Below, one piece after another: positions 38,031 through 49,985 of a stretch of DNA of 64,000 bases. The notes beneath the pieces are model-generated. The model was not told the origin of the DNA. It did not search any database and was given only the letters and a program-made list of their open reading frames with translations. Where the stretch lies: assembly GCA_947685225.1 (NCBI GenBank), contig CANTUV010000024.1, positions 55,642,001 through 55,706,000 on the forward strand, in the 5' to 3' direction. Made by a program: the position numbers and the translations under genes. This DNA comes from Garcia nutans. Its lineage: Eukaryota > Streptophyta > Magnoliopsida > Malpighiales > Euphorbiaceae. Within the stretch, counting starts at the first letter, position 1, and the number at the start of each line of letters is the position of its first letter.

Positions 38031-38997
38031 CTATTCACTATCTCACTGATATGCAGCTCAGCCAACTTTTCTAGAGAATAGTCCATTATAACTTGAAGAA
38101 AATGAGCTGTCTTCGTCAATCGATCAACAATCACCCAAATGGCATCATACTTCTTCTGAGTCAACGAAAAACTAGTCACAAAATCCATCATTACTCGCTC
38201 CCATTTCCATTCAGGCACTGATAAAGGTTGGAGCAACCCTGTAGAAACTTGATGCTCAGCTTCACTCTCTGATAAGTGAGACACTTGGATACAAACTCTG
38301 TTATGTCCCTCTTCATACCTGACCACCAATGATGTTGCTTTAAATCATGATACATCTTAGTACTCCCAGGGTGCATAGCAAAAGTCGATTGATGTGCTTT
38401 TTCCAAAATAGTCTTTCTCAATCTTACATCATCAGGAACAAACAATCTATTCTTGAACCAAAGGCTACTATCATCTCTCACAAGAAAATCTCGGCTCTTT
38501 CCTTTTTGGCATTCCGACACAAGTTTCTGAATTTTCTCATCAGCCAACTGAGCCTCTTTAATCTGGTCCAACAACACCAGTTTCAATTGCAACTGAGCCA
38601 ACAATGCACCATCAACACATGATTCAAAACTAGCACGCAACACTCTCAACTCTACAAGCAACGAGAGTGAATAAGCAGTCAAACCTGCCACAGACTTCTG
38701 ACTCAAGGCATCAGCAACAACATTTGCCTTACCAGGATGATAATCAATCAAACAGTCATAGTCTTTGATCAACTCCAACCATTGTCTTTGCCGAAGATTT
38801 AGCTCTCTCTAAACACCTAAATATTTCAAACTCTTATGATATGTATAGATAAAACACTTCTCTCCATACAAGTAGTGTGGCCAAATCTTCAAAGCAAACA
38901 CTATAACTGCCAACTCCAAATCATGCGTCGGGTAATTCAACTCATGCGGCTTCGACTGCCAAGAAGCATAAGCTATGACTCTACCCTCCTGCATCAA
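38031..38997 (-). pseudogene. Tekay element 2: RNase H C-terminus and integrase N-terminal half
   Basis: Segments: RNase H end (PHELNYPTHDLELAVIVFAL; VVADALSQKS), integrase zinc region (HPGSTKMYHDLKQHHWWSGM), then the start of the catalytic core (MMDFVTSFSLTQKKYDAIW, VIVDRLTKTAHF with the first catalytic Asp). The core is cut at about 38031, before the second Asp and the Glu. TAG at 38809-38811 replaces CAG of element 1. A frame change lies between the zinc region and the core (near 38191-38330). Confidence 0.85.
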
Positions 38998-39032
38998 AAC
39001 ACAACCTAAACCATTATGTAAAGCATCACTAT

Positions 39033-39867
39033 AATCACATATGGTTTACCTTCCACAGGCAAGGTAAGAACAAGAGCTTGAGTCAACATCTCCTTCAACT
39101 TCTCAAAGCTTGCTTGACACTACTCTGTCCACACGAATCTAATTCCCTTCCGAAGCAATCTGGTGAGTGGAGTAGCTATCAAAGAAAAACCCTTCACAAA
39201 CCGTCGATAATATCCTGCCAAACCAAGAAAAACTTCTAACTTCAGTCATTGACTTTGGTGGACTCCAATTCAAAATAGCCTCAACTTTACTCGGATCAAC
39301 TCTTATACCATCTGCTGACACCATATGACCCAGAAAAGTCACTAGATCAAGCCAAAACTCACACTTCGGCAGCTTAGCCTACAATTGCTTCTCTCTCAAG
39401 GTCTGCAATACAATCTGCAAGTGCTCATCATGCTCCTCCTTATTATGCGAATACACAAAAATATCATCGATAAAGACCACCACAAACTGATCTAGATAGG
39501 GTCTAAACACTCTATTCTTCAAATCCATGAAAGCTGCTGGTGTATTCGTCAACCCAAAAGGCATCACCAAAAACTCATAATTCCCATACCTTGTGCGGAA
39601 AGCTATCTTAGGAACATCTTCAGCTCTAACTCTCAATTGATGGTGCCCTAATCTCAAATCAATCTTGGAAAACACTGCTGCTCCCTTCAACTGATCGAAG
39701 AGATCATCTATCCTAGGCAAAGGGTACTTATTCTTGATAGTCACCTTGTTCAACTATCTATAATCGATGCACAACCTCAAAGTACCATCCTTCTTCTTTA
39801 CAAACAAAATAGGTGCTCCCCACGGAGACACGCTAGGGTGAACAAACCCTTTATCCAATAACTCCTA
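39033..39867 (-). pseudogene. Tekay element 2: reverse transcriptase
   Basis: RT segments include NKYPLPRIDDLFDQLKGA, FRTRYGNYEFLVMPFGLTN and the catalytic FIDDIFVYS, then the thumb (LNWSPPKSMTEVRSF). Stops at 39120-39122 and 39865-39867 are TAG where element 1 has CAG. The stop at 39754-39756 is TAG where element 1 has CAA. A one-base deletion near 39032 and a change near 39230 break the frame. Confidence 0.87.
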
Positions 39868-40564
39868 CAACTTCACCTTTAACTCTCTCAACTCAACAGG
39901 TGCCATTCGATAGGAAGTAATAGAGATAGGAGTGGTACCAGGCAACAATTCGATACCAAACTCAACCTCTTTCTCAGGGGGTAACCCTGGCAACTCCTTA
40001 GGAAAAACATCTGGGAATTCAGCAACTGTGGGTATACTATCAAGTTGATAAACCACTACTCTGGTATCTACAACATGAGCAAGATAAGCATCACACCCTT
40101 TTCGAATCAACTTCCTAGCTGCAACAGCTGAAACAAACATGGATGCAAGATGTCTCTGCTCACTAGATACCATCACACTTCTACCATCACTGGTTCTCAG
40201 GGTAACACACTTCTTTTGAAAGTCTACCATAGCCCCATGCTTAGACAACCAATCCATGCCTAAGATTAAATCATACTCCTTAGAATGCATTTCAATCAAA
40301 TCACCCAAAAACTCCTTACTTTGCACAACAACTGGACTACCTCGTTGCACCTTACTCACCACAAACACTATGTCCTAAAGTATTTGTCACCAACACATCA
40401 AATCCTAGGGACTCAGTATGCAATTCAGTCACAGGCAAGATAGATGCACTTATGTATGAATGAGTAGATCCTGGATCAATCAAAGCAAGAACTGAAATGC
40501 CAAATAAAGAAAATGTACCCGCAATGACTGCTGAAGCATCCAGTTGCCTTTGCATCACATACAC
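39868..40564 (-). pseudogene. Tekay element 2: aspartic protease and linker to RT
   Basis: Protease motif LALIDPGSTHSYISA (D-P-G as in element 1), then the LILGMDWLSKHGA block typical of plant gypsy protease C-termini. A frameshift near 40352-40368 splits it in two open segments. Confidence 0.85.
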
Positions 40565-41760
40565 TCGCTGAGATGATCCGGCCTCATCTGGCCTACTGCC
40601 TTCGGATGTAGAACCTCCTCTCTGACTAATCCTGGGTCGACCACCTCTACTAAAACCTCTGCCCCCTCAACCTCCTCTCACACTAGGTCGAGAAATTACA
40701 GAATCTGCCTACCTATCCTCCTGTAGCTCAGGACAATCTATAATGAAATGGTTAGACGATCCGCATCTAAAACATACAACTGATCCACCAATCTTCCAAC
40801 AAACACCCCCATGTGCCCTACCACAATGAAAACATGTAGGTGGAATGGATCTGTGAACCATTGGAATTGGAGCACTAGCTACAGAAATTGTAGGTCTCGG
40901 TCTCAGCCTCTAATAATAAACTGACCTACCAGACTGCCTTTGGCTCCTACTGATCCTCGAAACAAAACTTCCTCTACCTCTTTTCATAGAAGACCCTGCC
41001 TCAAACTAGGGTCTCCTAACTCTAGCCTCCTCCTCGGTAGCAGCTACTGCAATACCCTGTGCTCTCTCAACACTTCTAGCTGCTGTAATCAATTGAGAAA
41101 AATCTTGTTGCCAAGAACCAGCAGCAATACACATAATAGAGAGCCTCAATCCCTCCTCAAATCTCATGCACCGGTCAATATCATCTGAAATAATCCCACC
41201 GGCATAACGACTCAACCTGATGAACTCTATCTCATACTCTATCAATGTCTGGTTCTCCTATCTCATACTCAAAAATTCCATCTTCATGGCATCCTTATAC
41301 TCCCTCGCAGTATACTTCTACTCAAACTCCCGCAGAAAATCACCATAAGACAAAGTTGGTGGATCATCCATAGCATGTGGAACTGTCTTCCACCAATCAT
41401 AAGCATCTTTCTGCAGAAGTGATCTAGCATAATCAAACTTCTCTTTAGGAGTAGCCTGTAGCTGAATAAATACCCTCTGCACTCTATCCAACCACTATTC
41501 AGCTACTGCAGGATCTATAGTACCAAAGAAATCTTCAGGCCCAAACTTCCTCAATTTATCATAATGCCTCACCGGCACTTGTGGCTGTGGTTGCGGTGGC
41601 GGCTGCTGCACTGGAGCTTGCTTCAACAATTCTACCACATGTCGTAACCAAACCGGCGAAATCTCATCAGCAGTTGGTCTCTCTGGCACAGAAGCAGGTG
41701 CCTCTCCAGCTCTCTCAACCCTAGCTCCATCTCTACCCTCTTCAGGAGCTACATTCTCAC
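40565..41760 (-). pseudogene. Tekay element 2: gag
   Basis: Gag domain pieces (RLSRYAGGIISDDIDRC, FEEGLRLSI), zinc knuckles with the canonical last cysteine (ending DCPE), an Arg/Gly-rich stretch, and the proline/glutamine-rich N-terminal part (QAPVQQPPPQPQ). In-frame stops are at 40667-40669 (CGA to TGA), 40709-40711, 40910-40912, 41006-41008, 41258-41260, 41318-41320 and 41494-41496. The frame is interrupted at 41761 by the Tat LTR. The first codons are at 55052-55087. Confidence 0.87.
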
Positions 41761-41765
41761 ACAAC
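41761..41765. other. Left target-site duplication of the Tat cluster (ACAAC)
   Basis: ACAAC precedes LTR B. ACTAC follows LTR D at 55052-55056 (4 of 5 identical). The unbroken Tekay element 1 reads CACTACCCTCTAC at the same gag position (about 3491), which shows how the two sides fit. Confidence 0.8.
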
Positions 41766-43295
41766 TGTAGACCCTTAATTTTTGACCCAGTCCGGTCCAA
41801 TATATTTTAATTAGTCCAAAATAATTTTTGTATTGTCCAATATATTTTAATTAGTCCAAAACAATTTTTATTATCCTAATTAAATAATATTTGCTTTAGT
41901 ATCTAATTTCTATTAATAAAAAAAATATAATAATAATAAACAAAAAAAATTAGCTTGCGACGAAATGGCCCGCATGCCAATAAGCCCCCCCGTAGCCGTA
42001 GCCAGCTGCAGCAGTTTTTTTGCCAGTGCAATTTTTCCACAGCAGTTTTTTTCGCCAGCGCAATTTTTTCGCAGCAATTTTTTTTTTGCCAAAGAATTTT
42101 TTCCGACGCAAATTTTTTCAAAACCTAATACAATTAGGTTTCAATTTCCTTTTCTTAATGAATATTATATTTCATGAATAACTAAGATTAATAAAAAAAA
42201 TCTTCCATAAATAAGACAAAAAACAACACAAAAAGGAAGGAGAAATTGATCAGAAATTGGGATGGAAATTTGAAGAAAAATTGAGACCGAAACTAAGGAG
42301 GAAAAGTTTTGAATTAATCTGATATTTGAGAGAGAAAACAAACAATTCAATCCATCAAAGGTAGCAAAGCTTGTCTTTGTTCTTGTTCATCCAACAAGTG
42401 ATTTTTAGTGGAACCAACAAACGAATGTATGAATTTCTTTATTTGTTTCATTAATTCATAGTAGCTTCACAATTCAAAAATCTTAAAAAATATTTCTGTT
42501 TCTTCAAAATTAAAAAACAAAATCCTAAGAACCCTAATTCATTTTTTCTAAAGTTTAAAAACCTTAATTCCTTGCTTTGTTTTCCAAAAAGCTTAAAATT
42601 TTTATTATTGTTTCTTCAAAATCTCAAAACCTTAATTTGCTTTCCAAATTTTCAAAATCATAAATTAAATCAGTTTCTTTCCAAAAACCCTAAAAAAATA
42701 TTTTCTGCTTCAATAAACTTTAAATTGTTTTGTTTATTTTCCTAAAGTTTCATAAAATTATAAAATTGATTTTCAAATCCTAAATACCTAATGCATTCTC
42801 CGAAACCCTAATTCTAAAATTCTAAAACCCTAATTCAACTCCAAAACCCAAAACACTAAACCTTAAATTAGCTAACCTGAACCTTAATTTTTCTAATCCC
42901 TAATCCATTAAACTTTAAAAAAACCTTATAAACATAAATGTTATAATTTTTACACAGTAAGATTAAAAACATAACTCAGTAGCTAATAGTCATAAACTTA
43001 ATGTTTTGAAGAGCCCAAACCCTAGTTTCATTATTTTACCACTCAAACACTAATTTGGTTAATTAAAGAACTTTATCAACCTCTTAAATTATAAAACTTT
43101 AATTCATGTCAATTCCTTAAAGTTCACAATAGCTAAAACTTACAATTCCTAAACCTATGAATTCCAAATCCCTAAACTCATTAAATAAAGAAACTTAAAT
43201 AGAAACAGTAGTAGTAATTTGGATTTTTATTTGCTTTATTCAATTTTATATTTGATTATGCTTTGATTTATTTTTTATTCTTTAACTTGTTTAAG
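41766..43295 (+). mobile_element. Tat LTR B, 3' truncated
   Basis: Starts TGTAGACCCTTAATTTTTG. Collinear with LTR D up to TTGTTTAAG (43287-43295; compare about 54350), then passes directly into the hairpin array. A CATAAATA box is at 42206-42213, and a GC-rich island at about 41955-42110. Confidence 0.87.
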
Positions 43296-43600
43296 CAAGA
43301 GTAAAGACCCGAAGTCCAAAGGATGAAGATTCATTTTCAAGGGTGAAGACCCGATGCCAAGGATGAAGATCCAGTTCAAATGATGAAGATCCATTTTCAA
43401 GGGTGAGGACCCGATCTCAAAGGACAGAGATCCGATCTCAAAGGATGAAGATCCGTTTTCAACGGTGAAGACCCGATCTCAAAGGATGAAGATCCATATT
43501 CAAGGGTGAAGACCCGATCTCAAAGGATGAAGATCCATTTTCAAGGGTGAAAACCCATCTCAAAGGATGAAGATTCATTTACAAGGGTGAAGAACCACAA
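43296..43600. repeat. Hairpin array I, short form (GGAT-GAAG-ATCC / GGGT-GAAG-ACCC)
   Basis: About seven 40-bp monomers such as AAAGGATGAAGATCC followed by GGGTGAAGACCCGATCTC. Homologous to the array at 51331-51632 and to the start of the 11.8-kb array. Confidence 0.92.
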
Positions 43601-43664
43601 TGCATAGAACAACCAGAGCAGTCAGACTTCTCAAATGATAAAAGGTCAGTCAAACTCAGTCTCG

Positions 43665-44205
43665 AGTCCAAGCACCCAAGTTAAATTCAATATCAGGTCC
43701 AGAACCAAAATTACCCTTAGGTTCAGAACCTAGAATCTTTTCTAAGTCCAGAACTTAGCTTGGGTCCAGAACCCAAAATTTCTGTGGGTCCAGAACCTAG
43801 AATCTCTTTTAAGTCCAGAACTTAGCTCGAGTCTAAAATCCAAATTACCCTTAGGTCCATAACCTAGAATCTTTTCTAAGTCCAGAACTTAGCTCGGGTC
43901 CAGAACCCAAATTTTGATTAGGTCCAGAACCTAGAATCTCTTCTAAGTCCAGAACTTAGCTCGGGTCCAAAACCCAAAATTTTCGTACGTCCAAAACCTA
44001 GAATCTCTTTTAAGTCCAGAACTTATCTCGAGTCCAAACTTCAAATTTTAATTAGGTCCAGAACCTAAAAACTCTTCTATGTCCAGAACTTAGCTCAAGT
44101 CCATAACCAAAATTTTCCTTTGGTCTAGAACCTAGAATAGGTCCAGAACCTAGAATCTCTTCTAAATCCAGAACTTAGCTTGGGTCCAGAACCCAAATTC
44201 AATTC
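43665..44205. repeat. Hairpin array II (N4-CCAGA-N4 stem-loops, ~67-bp unit)
   Basis: Units cycle through AGGT-CCAGA-ACCT, AAGT-CCAGA-ACTT and GGGT-CCAGA-ACCC. The loop CCAGA stays constant while both arms change together. The AAGT version extends to six paired bases (CTAAGT/ACTTAG). About seven to eight cycles. Confidence 0.93.
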
Positions 44206-44530
44206 AGTCTTGGGTCCAAGTACCCATTCTCGGGTCTAAGTACCCAAATCAAATCAGTCTATGGTCCAAGTACCCAATTTTGAGTCTAAGTACTCTAATC
44301 AAATCAATCTCGGGTCCAAGTACCCAATCCCAGGTCCAAGTACCCAAATTCAATCTAGTATCGGCTCCAAGTACCCGAATTCAATCTTGTCTCGTGTCCA
44401 ACCACCCAATTTCAATTCAATCTCGGGTCCAAGTACCCAATCTCGGGTCCAAGTACCCAAATTCAATCTTGTCTCGGGTCCAAGTACCCAAATCAAGTTC
44501 AGTCTCGGGTCCAAGTACCCAAAACAAATT
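44206..44530. repeat. Hairpin array III (GGGT-CCAAGT-ACCC)
   Basis: About ten copies of GGGTCCAAGTACCC joined by AAATCAA/ATCTC spacers. Arms GGGT/ACCC. The open frames of 85-134 codons across it follow the repeat and are not genes. Confidence 0.92.
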
Positions 44531-44605
44531 CAAATAACCATCTCATCAAAAATTAAGTCTTATTGCTTTTTGTTATCTTTTACTAAAGTCTCAAATCATA
44601 CAAGC

Positions 44606-44615
44606 AGGGGGCAAA
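44606..44615 (+). other. Polypurine tract before LTR C
   Basis: AGGGGGCAAA, same tract as at 34308 and 52741. Confidence 0.8.
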
Positions 44616-44616
44616 T

Positions 44617-46127
44617 TGTAGATCCTTATTTTTTGACCATGTCCGGTCTAATATATTTTAATTAGTCTAAAATAATTTTTGTGTTCTCCATTATATTTTA
44701 GTTAGTCCAAAACAATTTGTGTTATCTTAATTAAATAATATTTGCTTTAGTATCTAATTTTTATTAATAAAAAATAAAATAATAATAATAATAATACAAT
44801 TAGGTTTCAGTTTTTTCGCCAGCGCAATTTTTCCGCAGCAGTTTTTATTGCGAGCGAAATTTTTCCGACTCAATTTTTTCTGAAACCTAATACAATTAGG
44901 TTTTGGTTTCTTTTTCTTAATGAATATTATATTCCATGAATAACTAAGATTAATAAAAAAATCTTCTATAAATAAGAACAAAAACAACACAAAAAGGAAG
45001 GAGAAATTGATCAGAAATTGGGATGGAAATTTGAAGAAAAATTGAGACCGAAACTGAGGAGAAAAAGCTTTGAATCAATCTGATTTTTAGAGAGAGCAAA
45101 CAAACAATTCAATCCATCAAAGGCAGCAAAGCTTGTCTTTGTTCTTGTTCATCCAAGAAGTGATTTTTGGTGGAAACAACAAACGAAGGTATGAATTTCT
45201 TTATTTGTTTCATTAATTCACAGTAGCTTCATCATTTAAAAATCTTAAAAATTGTTTATGTTTCTTCAAAATAAAAAAAAACTAAGAACCCTAATTCCTA
45301 AACCTATGAATACCAAATCCCTGAACACAGTAAATAAAGAAACTTAAATAGAAACAGTAGCCATAATTTGGATTTTTATTTACTTTATTCAATTTTATAT
45401 TTGATTATGCTTTGATTTATTTTTTATGCTTTAATTTTTTTTTAAGTTCAAAGTTTGGTTTATTTAACTTACCATGGATGGATGTTTACTTTTTGTTGAT
45501 GTTTAATACCTTTGATGAATGATTTATTTATGATGAATGGTTATTTACTTTTATCAATTTATTTAGATTTCCAAATGTTGTAAGAGGTATGTTTCCACTT
45601 GGTGGGTACCTCACTAGTTAAATATCATGTAATTTAAATTGCTTTTCTATTTTAGAATCAATGTAAAGGACATGTTTCTACCTTTCGGTGGGTGTCCTAT
45701 TTAGACATGGATTATGTAAGGGCATGTTTCCATCTTCGGATGGGTGTCCATTTATTTGTTTTGCTTGGACATTGTTTTGATTTTCAATATATCGATGCTT
45801 TATTTTAATTATTGTGTGTAATATGGATAATATTGTTATATTTAAGAATTTTATAATATTAAGACCTGTAAAGGAGGCCGGTTTCAATGAACCGGGCATT
45901 GTGGGGGTGCTGGGCCATTTCTCACCTTCCCCACACATACCTAACTTTCTGAACCCATTAGGGTATTGGTGATTCCTTAGGAATCGAGTCATCTACCCCT
46001 TTCTTTTTCCAGGCCTGTCTGAGTGGCGACTCCATTTTCTCCGGACCTACATCCTTGTTCTCTAAGGCCCCGAGCCTAAACAGTGTCGAAGTCGTAAGAA
46101 CCATTCCACTCGAAGTGGGGGCGCACA
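44617..46127 (+). mobile_element. Tat LTR C with internal deletion
   Basis: TGTAGATCC to GCGCACA, 1511 bp against 2300 bp for LTR D. About 0.65 kb is missing at about 45295 (inside AACCCTAATTCCTAAACC). The short word AATTC is present at both break sides in LTR D, which suggests a microhomology deletion. The last ~14 bp before CACA are also altered. TATA box at 44967-44974. Confidence 0.87.
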
Positions 46128-46128
46128 G

Positions 46129-46147
46129 TGGCGACTCCACTGGGGAC
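46129..46147 (+). other. Primer-binding site of the gag-only Tat element
   Basis: TGGCGACTCCACTGGGGAC, one base after LTR C. The form TGGCGACTC...GGGGA is the type found in Tat/Ogre elements, where the primer is usually a tRNA-Arg. The tRNA match itself was not checked. Confidence 0.75.
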
Positions 46148-46999
46148 AAGAGAAGTTAATTCCGTTGGTCTTTATATTATTCTATTCTTTCTTATAACGA
46201 TATTATCCATTGCATCATCTTAGATTTCATCGTGTGCGTGAGTTAGGACGCCCGTGTTACCCGTGTTATGTTATGTAAGGGATACCATACTTTCACTCAA
46301 GGTATGGAGATCGAGCATGGCATAACCACTCATAGCCTCGTACCATTTGGTGTATACTTGCTATAGGAACCTAAACCTTTTAACCCAAAGACTAAAGCTC
46401 ATGTATTTGGCGTAGTTACTTTCCTTAGGTTTGACCCCAAATGCATGTTGTTTGGCTATGGTTAATTTATCTTAGCTTAAATCATGGCTTATTTGGTTTG
46501 GTCATTTTCTAATATGACCTAAATATCTTGTGAGCTCAAAATAAATATTTTCTTTAAAATCCAAAAGACCAAAGATATTTTTCAAAAATTTTCAAGATGG
46601 TCTTTGGACATAAGACTTTTCTAAAAATAAATCAAAAATTCTTTTGCTCATGGCCTAAATACTAAGCCCAAAATATGTTTTTTCTAAAATCTTTTTACAA
46701 TGGGCTTAGAAACAAAATTATTTTTATCCAACCTTTTCTTGCAAAGAGCTTACAAATTATTTGGGTCAATTAAGAAATACCAAAAATCAATTGTTTGCCT
46801 AGTTTATACTAAGAATAATTAATCGTGGGCTTGTTTTTGGCATGAACCACTAGTTACCTTTTTCAAGTGACAAATCTATTTATAATAACCCTCTTAATTT
46901 AGTTTTAATCCAATATAGCATAGTTGGTTGAATGGATTAAAACCTAATTAATTGGAATTATCATAAACTGATTTCCATTTTCAAAAATATAACTATTGG
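46148..46999 (+). other. Leader region of the gag-only Tat element
   Basis: Between PBS and gag. AT-rich, no conserved domain or long open frame. This is the expected position of a transcribed leader with packaging signals, but no specific signal is identified. Confidence 0.6.
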
Positions 47000-47305
47000 T
47001 TGAAATGTCTGAGGGAAATATTCAAAAACAAGGTACCCCAAGTTGGTATTTTGTTAACCATATACCTAGGAAAAGAGACTCGTCATTCGTGTGTGGATGT
47101 TATAAGGTTGGAAGGAACATCCTATTTGTCTTTGTTTGTCTATTGTTTGTGCATACATGCATACATGCATACATTTGCATCTCATATCATTGATCCTCTC
47201 GGGCTCACAGCCCTGGATTATGATAGTTCAAAAGCTTATGACAATCTGACCTATGCCGGAGATGAAGTATCTAGCAATGACTCAATCACTTGCTCACCAA
47301 AAACA

Positions 47306-48697
47306 ATGGATCCCGAACAAATTGAAAGAATGGTGGATGATGCCCTCAACGCCAAGATAGAAGTAATAAAAGAGGCCCTAGCTGAGACCATGAACAATCA
47401 ACTAGCTACAATTTTAGAAAATCATGTCGAAGCGTCAGCTAGCACTAAGAAGCCAAAGGACAAAGGGAAGACTAAAGTTGGTGAAGTAGTTTTTAATGAT
47501 GATAAGGTGATCATTGATGATGATGATTGGGCTCAATACTTCCAAGAACCTCAAGATAAAAAGGAGCCAAAGGTTGTTGAGAAGGCAACTCTTGAAAAGA
47601 CTAAAAATTCTGATGTTGAAAAGATGATTGCTGATTTAGAAAAGAAATTTGAGAAGAGATTGAAAACTGAAGAAATGTCCAAAGTTGACAAATTACTGGA
47701 GCTAGATGAAGAAGTTCCGTACAAGTTCAAGATTCCATCTTTTGTGAAGTTTGATGGAACTAGAAATCCTCACCTCCATGTAAAGTAGTATATCACTTCT
47801 ATGCAGTCTACCCGAGCTACTAAGGCTCAAACCCTAAGGTACTTTATGCTCTCATTGGATCCTATTGTCCAAAATTGGTTCAATACCTTTGATGATGGAA
47901 CACAAAAGAGTTGGGATTTTCTATACAAGGCTTTCATCCAGCAATATGGATATAATGTTGAAATGGAAGTTACCTTAATGGAAGTGGAGTCTATTAGGCA
48001 AAGGTCGAATGAGAATTTTGTGGAGTATGTGAAGAGATGGAGAAACAAGGCCGCCCTGCTCAAGAAGAGGCCGGATGAATCTGATCAAATAAGGATGATT
48101 GTGAGAGGCGTCCTGCCCAATCTCCGTGAAAGGATGTCTCACACCCTTATAAGGGACTTCAAAGATCTTCTCCAAGCTGGTCTACAAATTAAAGAGAGGG
48201 AAACGGAGAAGAATTGCTTTTCAATAAAAAAAAATGAGAAAGGGAACTACCATTTGGGCAATCAAAGCACATAAAAAGAAGTTGATGTTAATGTGGCTGG
48301 TCAAGGAAATAAAAGATAATTCTCAGAATTGGGGAAACCTCTATCTTGGGTTTTTAGCAAGCTGCAAAAGAAAGGGTTGTTGCAACTATTAGCCCCTCGA
48401 CCACTACATAAACCACTGCCACCAAACTTCAATGACGAGGCCTTCTGTCAATTTCATCAAATGCGAGGGCATGAAATAGATAAATGTGCTCATCTAAGGC
48501 ATGAGATCCAAGACCTAATCGATAGTGGCAAGCTACCCGAGCCAGATAAGCCCAATACAAAGAACAACCCTTTGCCTAAATTTGGAAGAGTACCACCACC
48601 AGCAACCTTTATGGTGGGAAAAGGATTGGTAGAAGATTTTGTCTTATCCTCTTTTCAAGATGGAAATATTGAAGATGTGAAAGGAAAAGAAGCTTAA
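47306..48697 (+). pseudogene. Tat-type Gag (only protein of this element), three in-frame stops
   Basis: One frame from ATG 47306 (MDPEQIERMVDDALNAK) to 48697. An upstream in-frame Met at 47000 is possible but has no conserved content. Features in order: acidic/lysine-rich N-terminus, coiled-coil-like Lys/Glu segment, retrotransposon gag domain (FKIPSFVKFDGTRNPHLH, FVEYVKRWRNKAALL, VRGVLPNLRERM), and a CCHC-like knuckle FCQFHQMRGHEIDKC (CX2HX4GHX4C) followed by HEIQDLIDSG, the Tat/Ogre hallmark. Stops at 47786-47788 (TAG), 48272-48274 (TAA) and 48317-48319 (TAA) lie in the same frame without frameshift. No protease, RT, RNase H or integrase follows, so it fits the TR-GAG class. Confidence 0.88.
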
Positions 48698-49281
48698 ACT
48701 CAATGAACTTTCCTTAGCTTGAATGATGCTTTTCGATTTTACTTTCTTTAATATTTAATTTGAACAATTATGTTTTTCAAGTTTGTTTGGATAAATTACT
48801 TTTATCAAAAATTTTATTGGTCTTTGTTCATTTTGGTGCTCAACCGATGAAGAATTTAGCTTGATGTTTATAAATTAATGTGTCTAGGCATCATGACTTG
48901 AATGACTTTACTAGATAAGGGAATTGCTCTATAGCATTGAGTTGTGTATGCTTACTTAGAGAAGGCTCCTGCATAATTACCTTTGTCTAGGTCCTAGTCT
49001 GTCTTAGCACATGCTTTGACAAACTTTCGAGGTGAAATTGAACTCTAATTATTTAAGGGAGAGATGATCTAGGCATTATTTGGTTAGCCAACAACTAGTA
49101 TCCACCCATTAAATATCAATCTCTAGTTGTCCCTTTGAGCCTTCATAAAATTTTAGCTTTCTTTTCATTGGCATATAGCCCTAACAACCTGCCCTGAGAT
49201 GTTGTGATACTTTTGACAAGTCTTATGATCACTGAGATGAAGAGGCAAGAAGATCAAATAAAATAATTATTAGACAAGATC

Positions 49282-49470
49282 ATGAAGATATTTGAAGTTC
49301 TCAAGACCATAAAGATATTTGAAGTTCTCAAGACCATAAAGATATTTGAAGTTCTCAAGACCATAAAGATAGTTGAAGCTCTCAAGACCATAAAGATAGT
49401 TGAAGTTCTCAACACCATAAGGGTAGTTGATGTTTTTAAGACCATAAGGGTAATTGATATTTTTCTAATA
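49282..49470. repeat. 27-bp minisatellite
   Basis: About seven copies of a unit containing AAGATATTTGAAGTTCTC and AAGACCAT, period 27 bp. A period divisible by three keeps frames open on both strands, which explains the two repetitive open frames. Neither has a recognised domain. Confidence 0.9.
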
Positions 49471-49596
49471 TCTCCAATATATCAAGACAACATCAAAGAA
49501 ACAAATGATTTATCCCTGTTAAAGAAGATTTATGTCACTCCACTCATCCATATTTGAAGCCCAAGTTGGTACAAACAAGACAACTCTTTAAGAGCT

Positions 49597-49985
49597 AGAA
49601 CCAAAAAAAAATAAAAAGAAAGAAAAAAAAGTAAAAAAAAAGGAACAAAAAAGAAAAGAAGAAACAGAGAAAGAAAAGAAAAAAGATAAAAGGCGGTTCA
49701 AAAAGCCAACTGAGTTCTCTTTTACCTAAGACAATAAAAGGCTTCCATTTGGTTTTTAAGGACATTTTGACTTGAATTAGTCCAACCCAACTAAAGATTC
49801 TATTAAAATCAGAGGAAAAGGAGAAAGACCATCCAATGCTTAAAAGTTCTCTACTTGACAGTCCTACAAGAAAGAAGGAGAAAATGATAAAAGAAAGGGA
49901 AGAGCAAGGAAAATAAAGAGAAAGAAAAGGGAAGAATAAGAAAAATAAAAAGAAAGAAAAGGGAGAAGGAGAAAAGAAATGAATT
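49597..49985. repeat. Purine-rich low-complexity tracts
   Basis: A/G runs at 49597-49690 and 49866-49985 on the plus strand. Counterpart T/C-rich tract at about 37870-37945 in the minus-strand copy. Confidence 0.8.

Noticed and set aside
44261..44665. 134-codon and 85-codon open frames in array III
   Set aside because: Translation of the GGGTCCAAGTACCC repeat (SKYP/GPSTQ pattern) in two frames at once. Not a gene.
47000..47305. Gag start at the upstream in-frame ATG (47000)
   Set aside because: The first ~100 residues look like translated leader (YMHTFASHIIDP) with no conserved content. ATG 47306 directly precedes the recognisable Gag. Kept as an alternative only.
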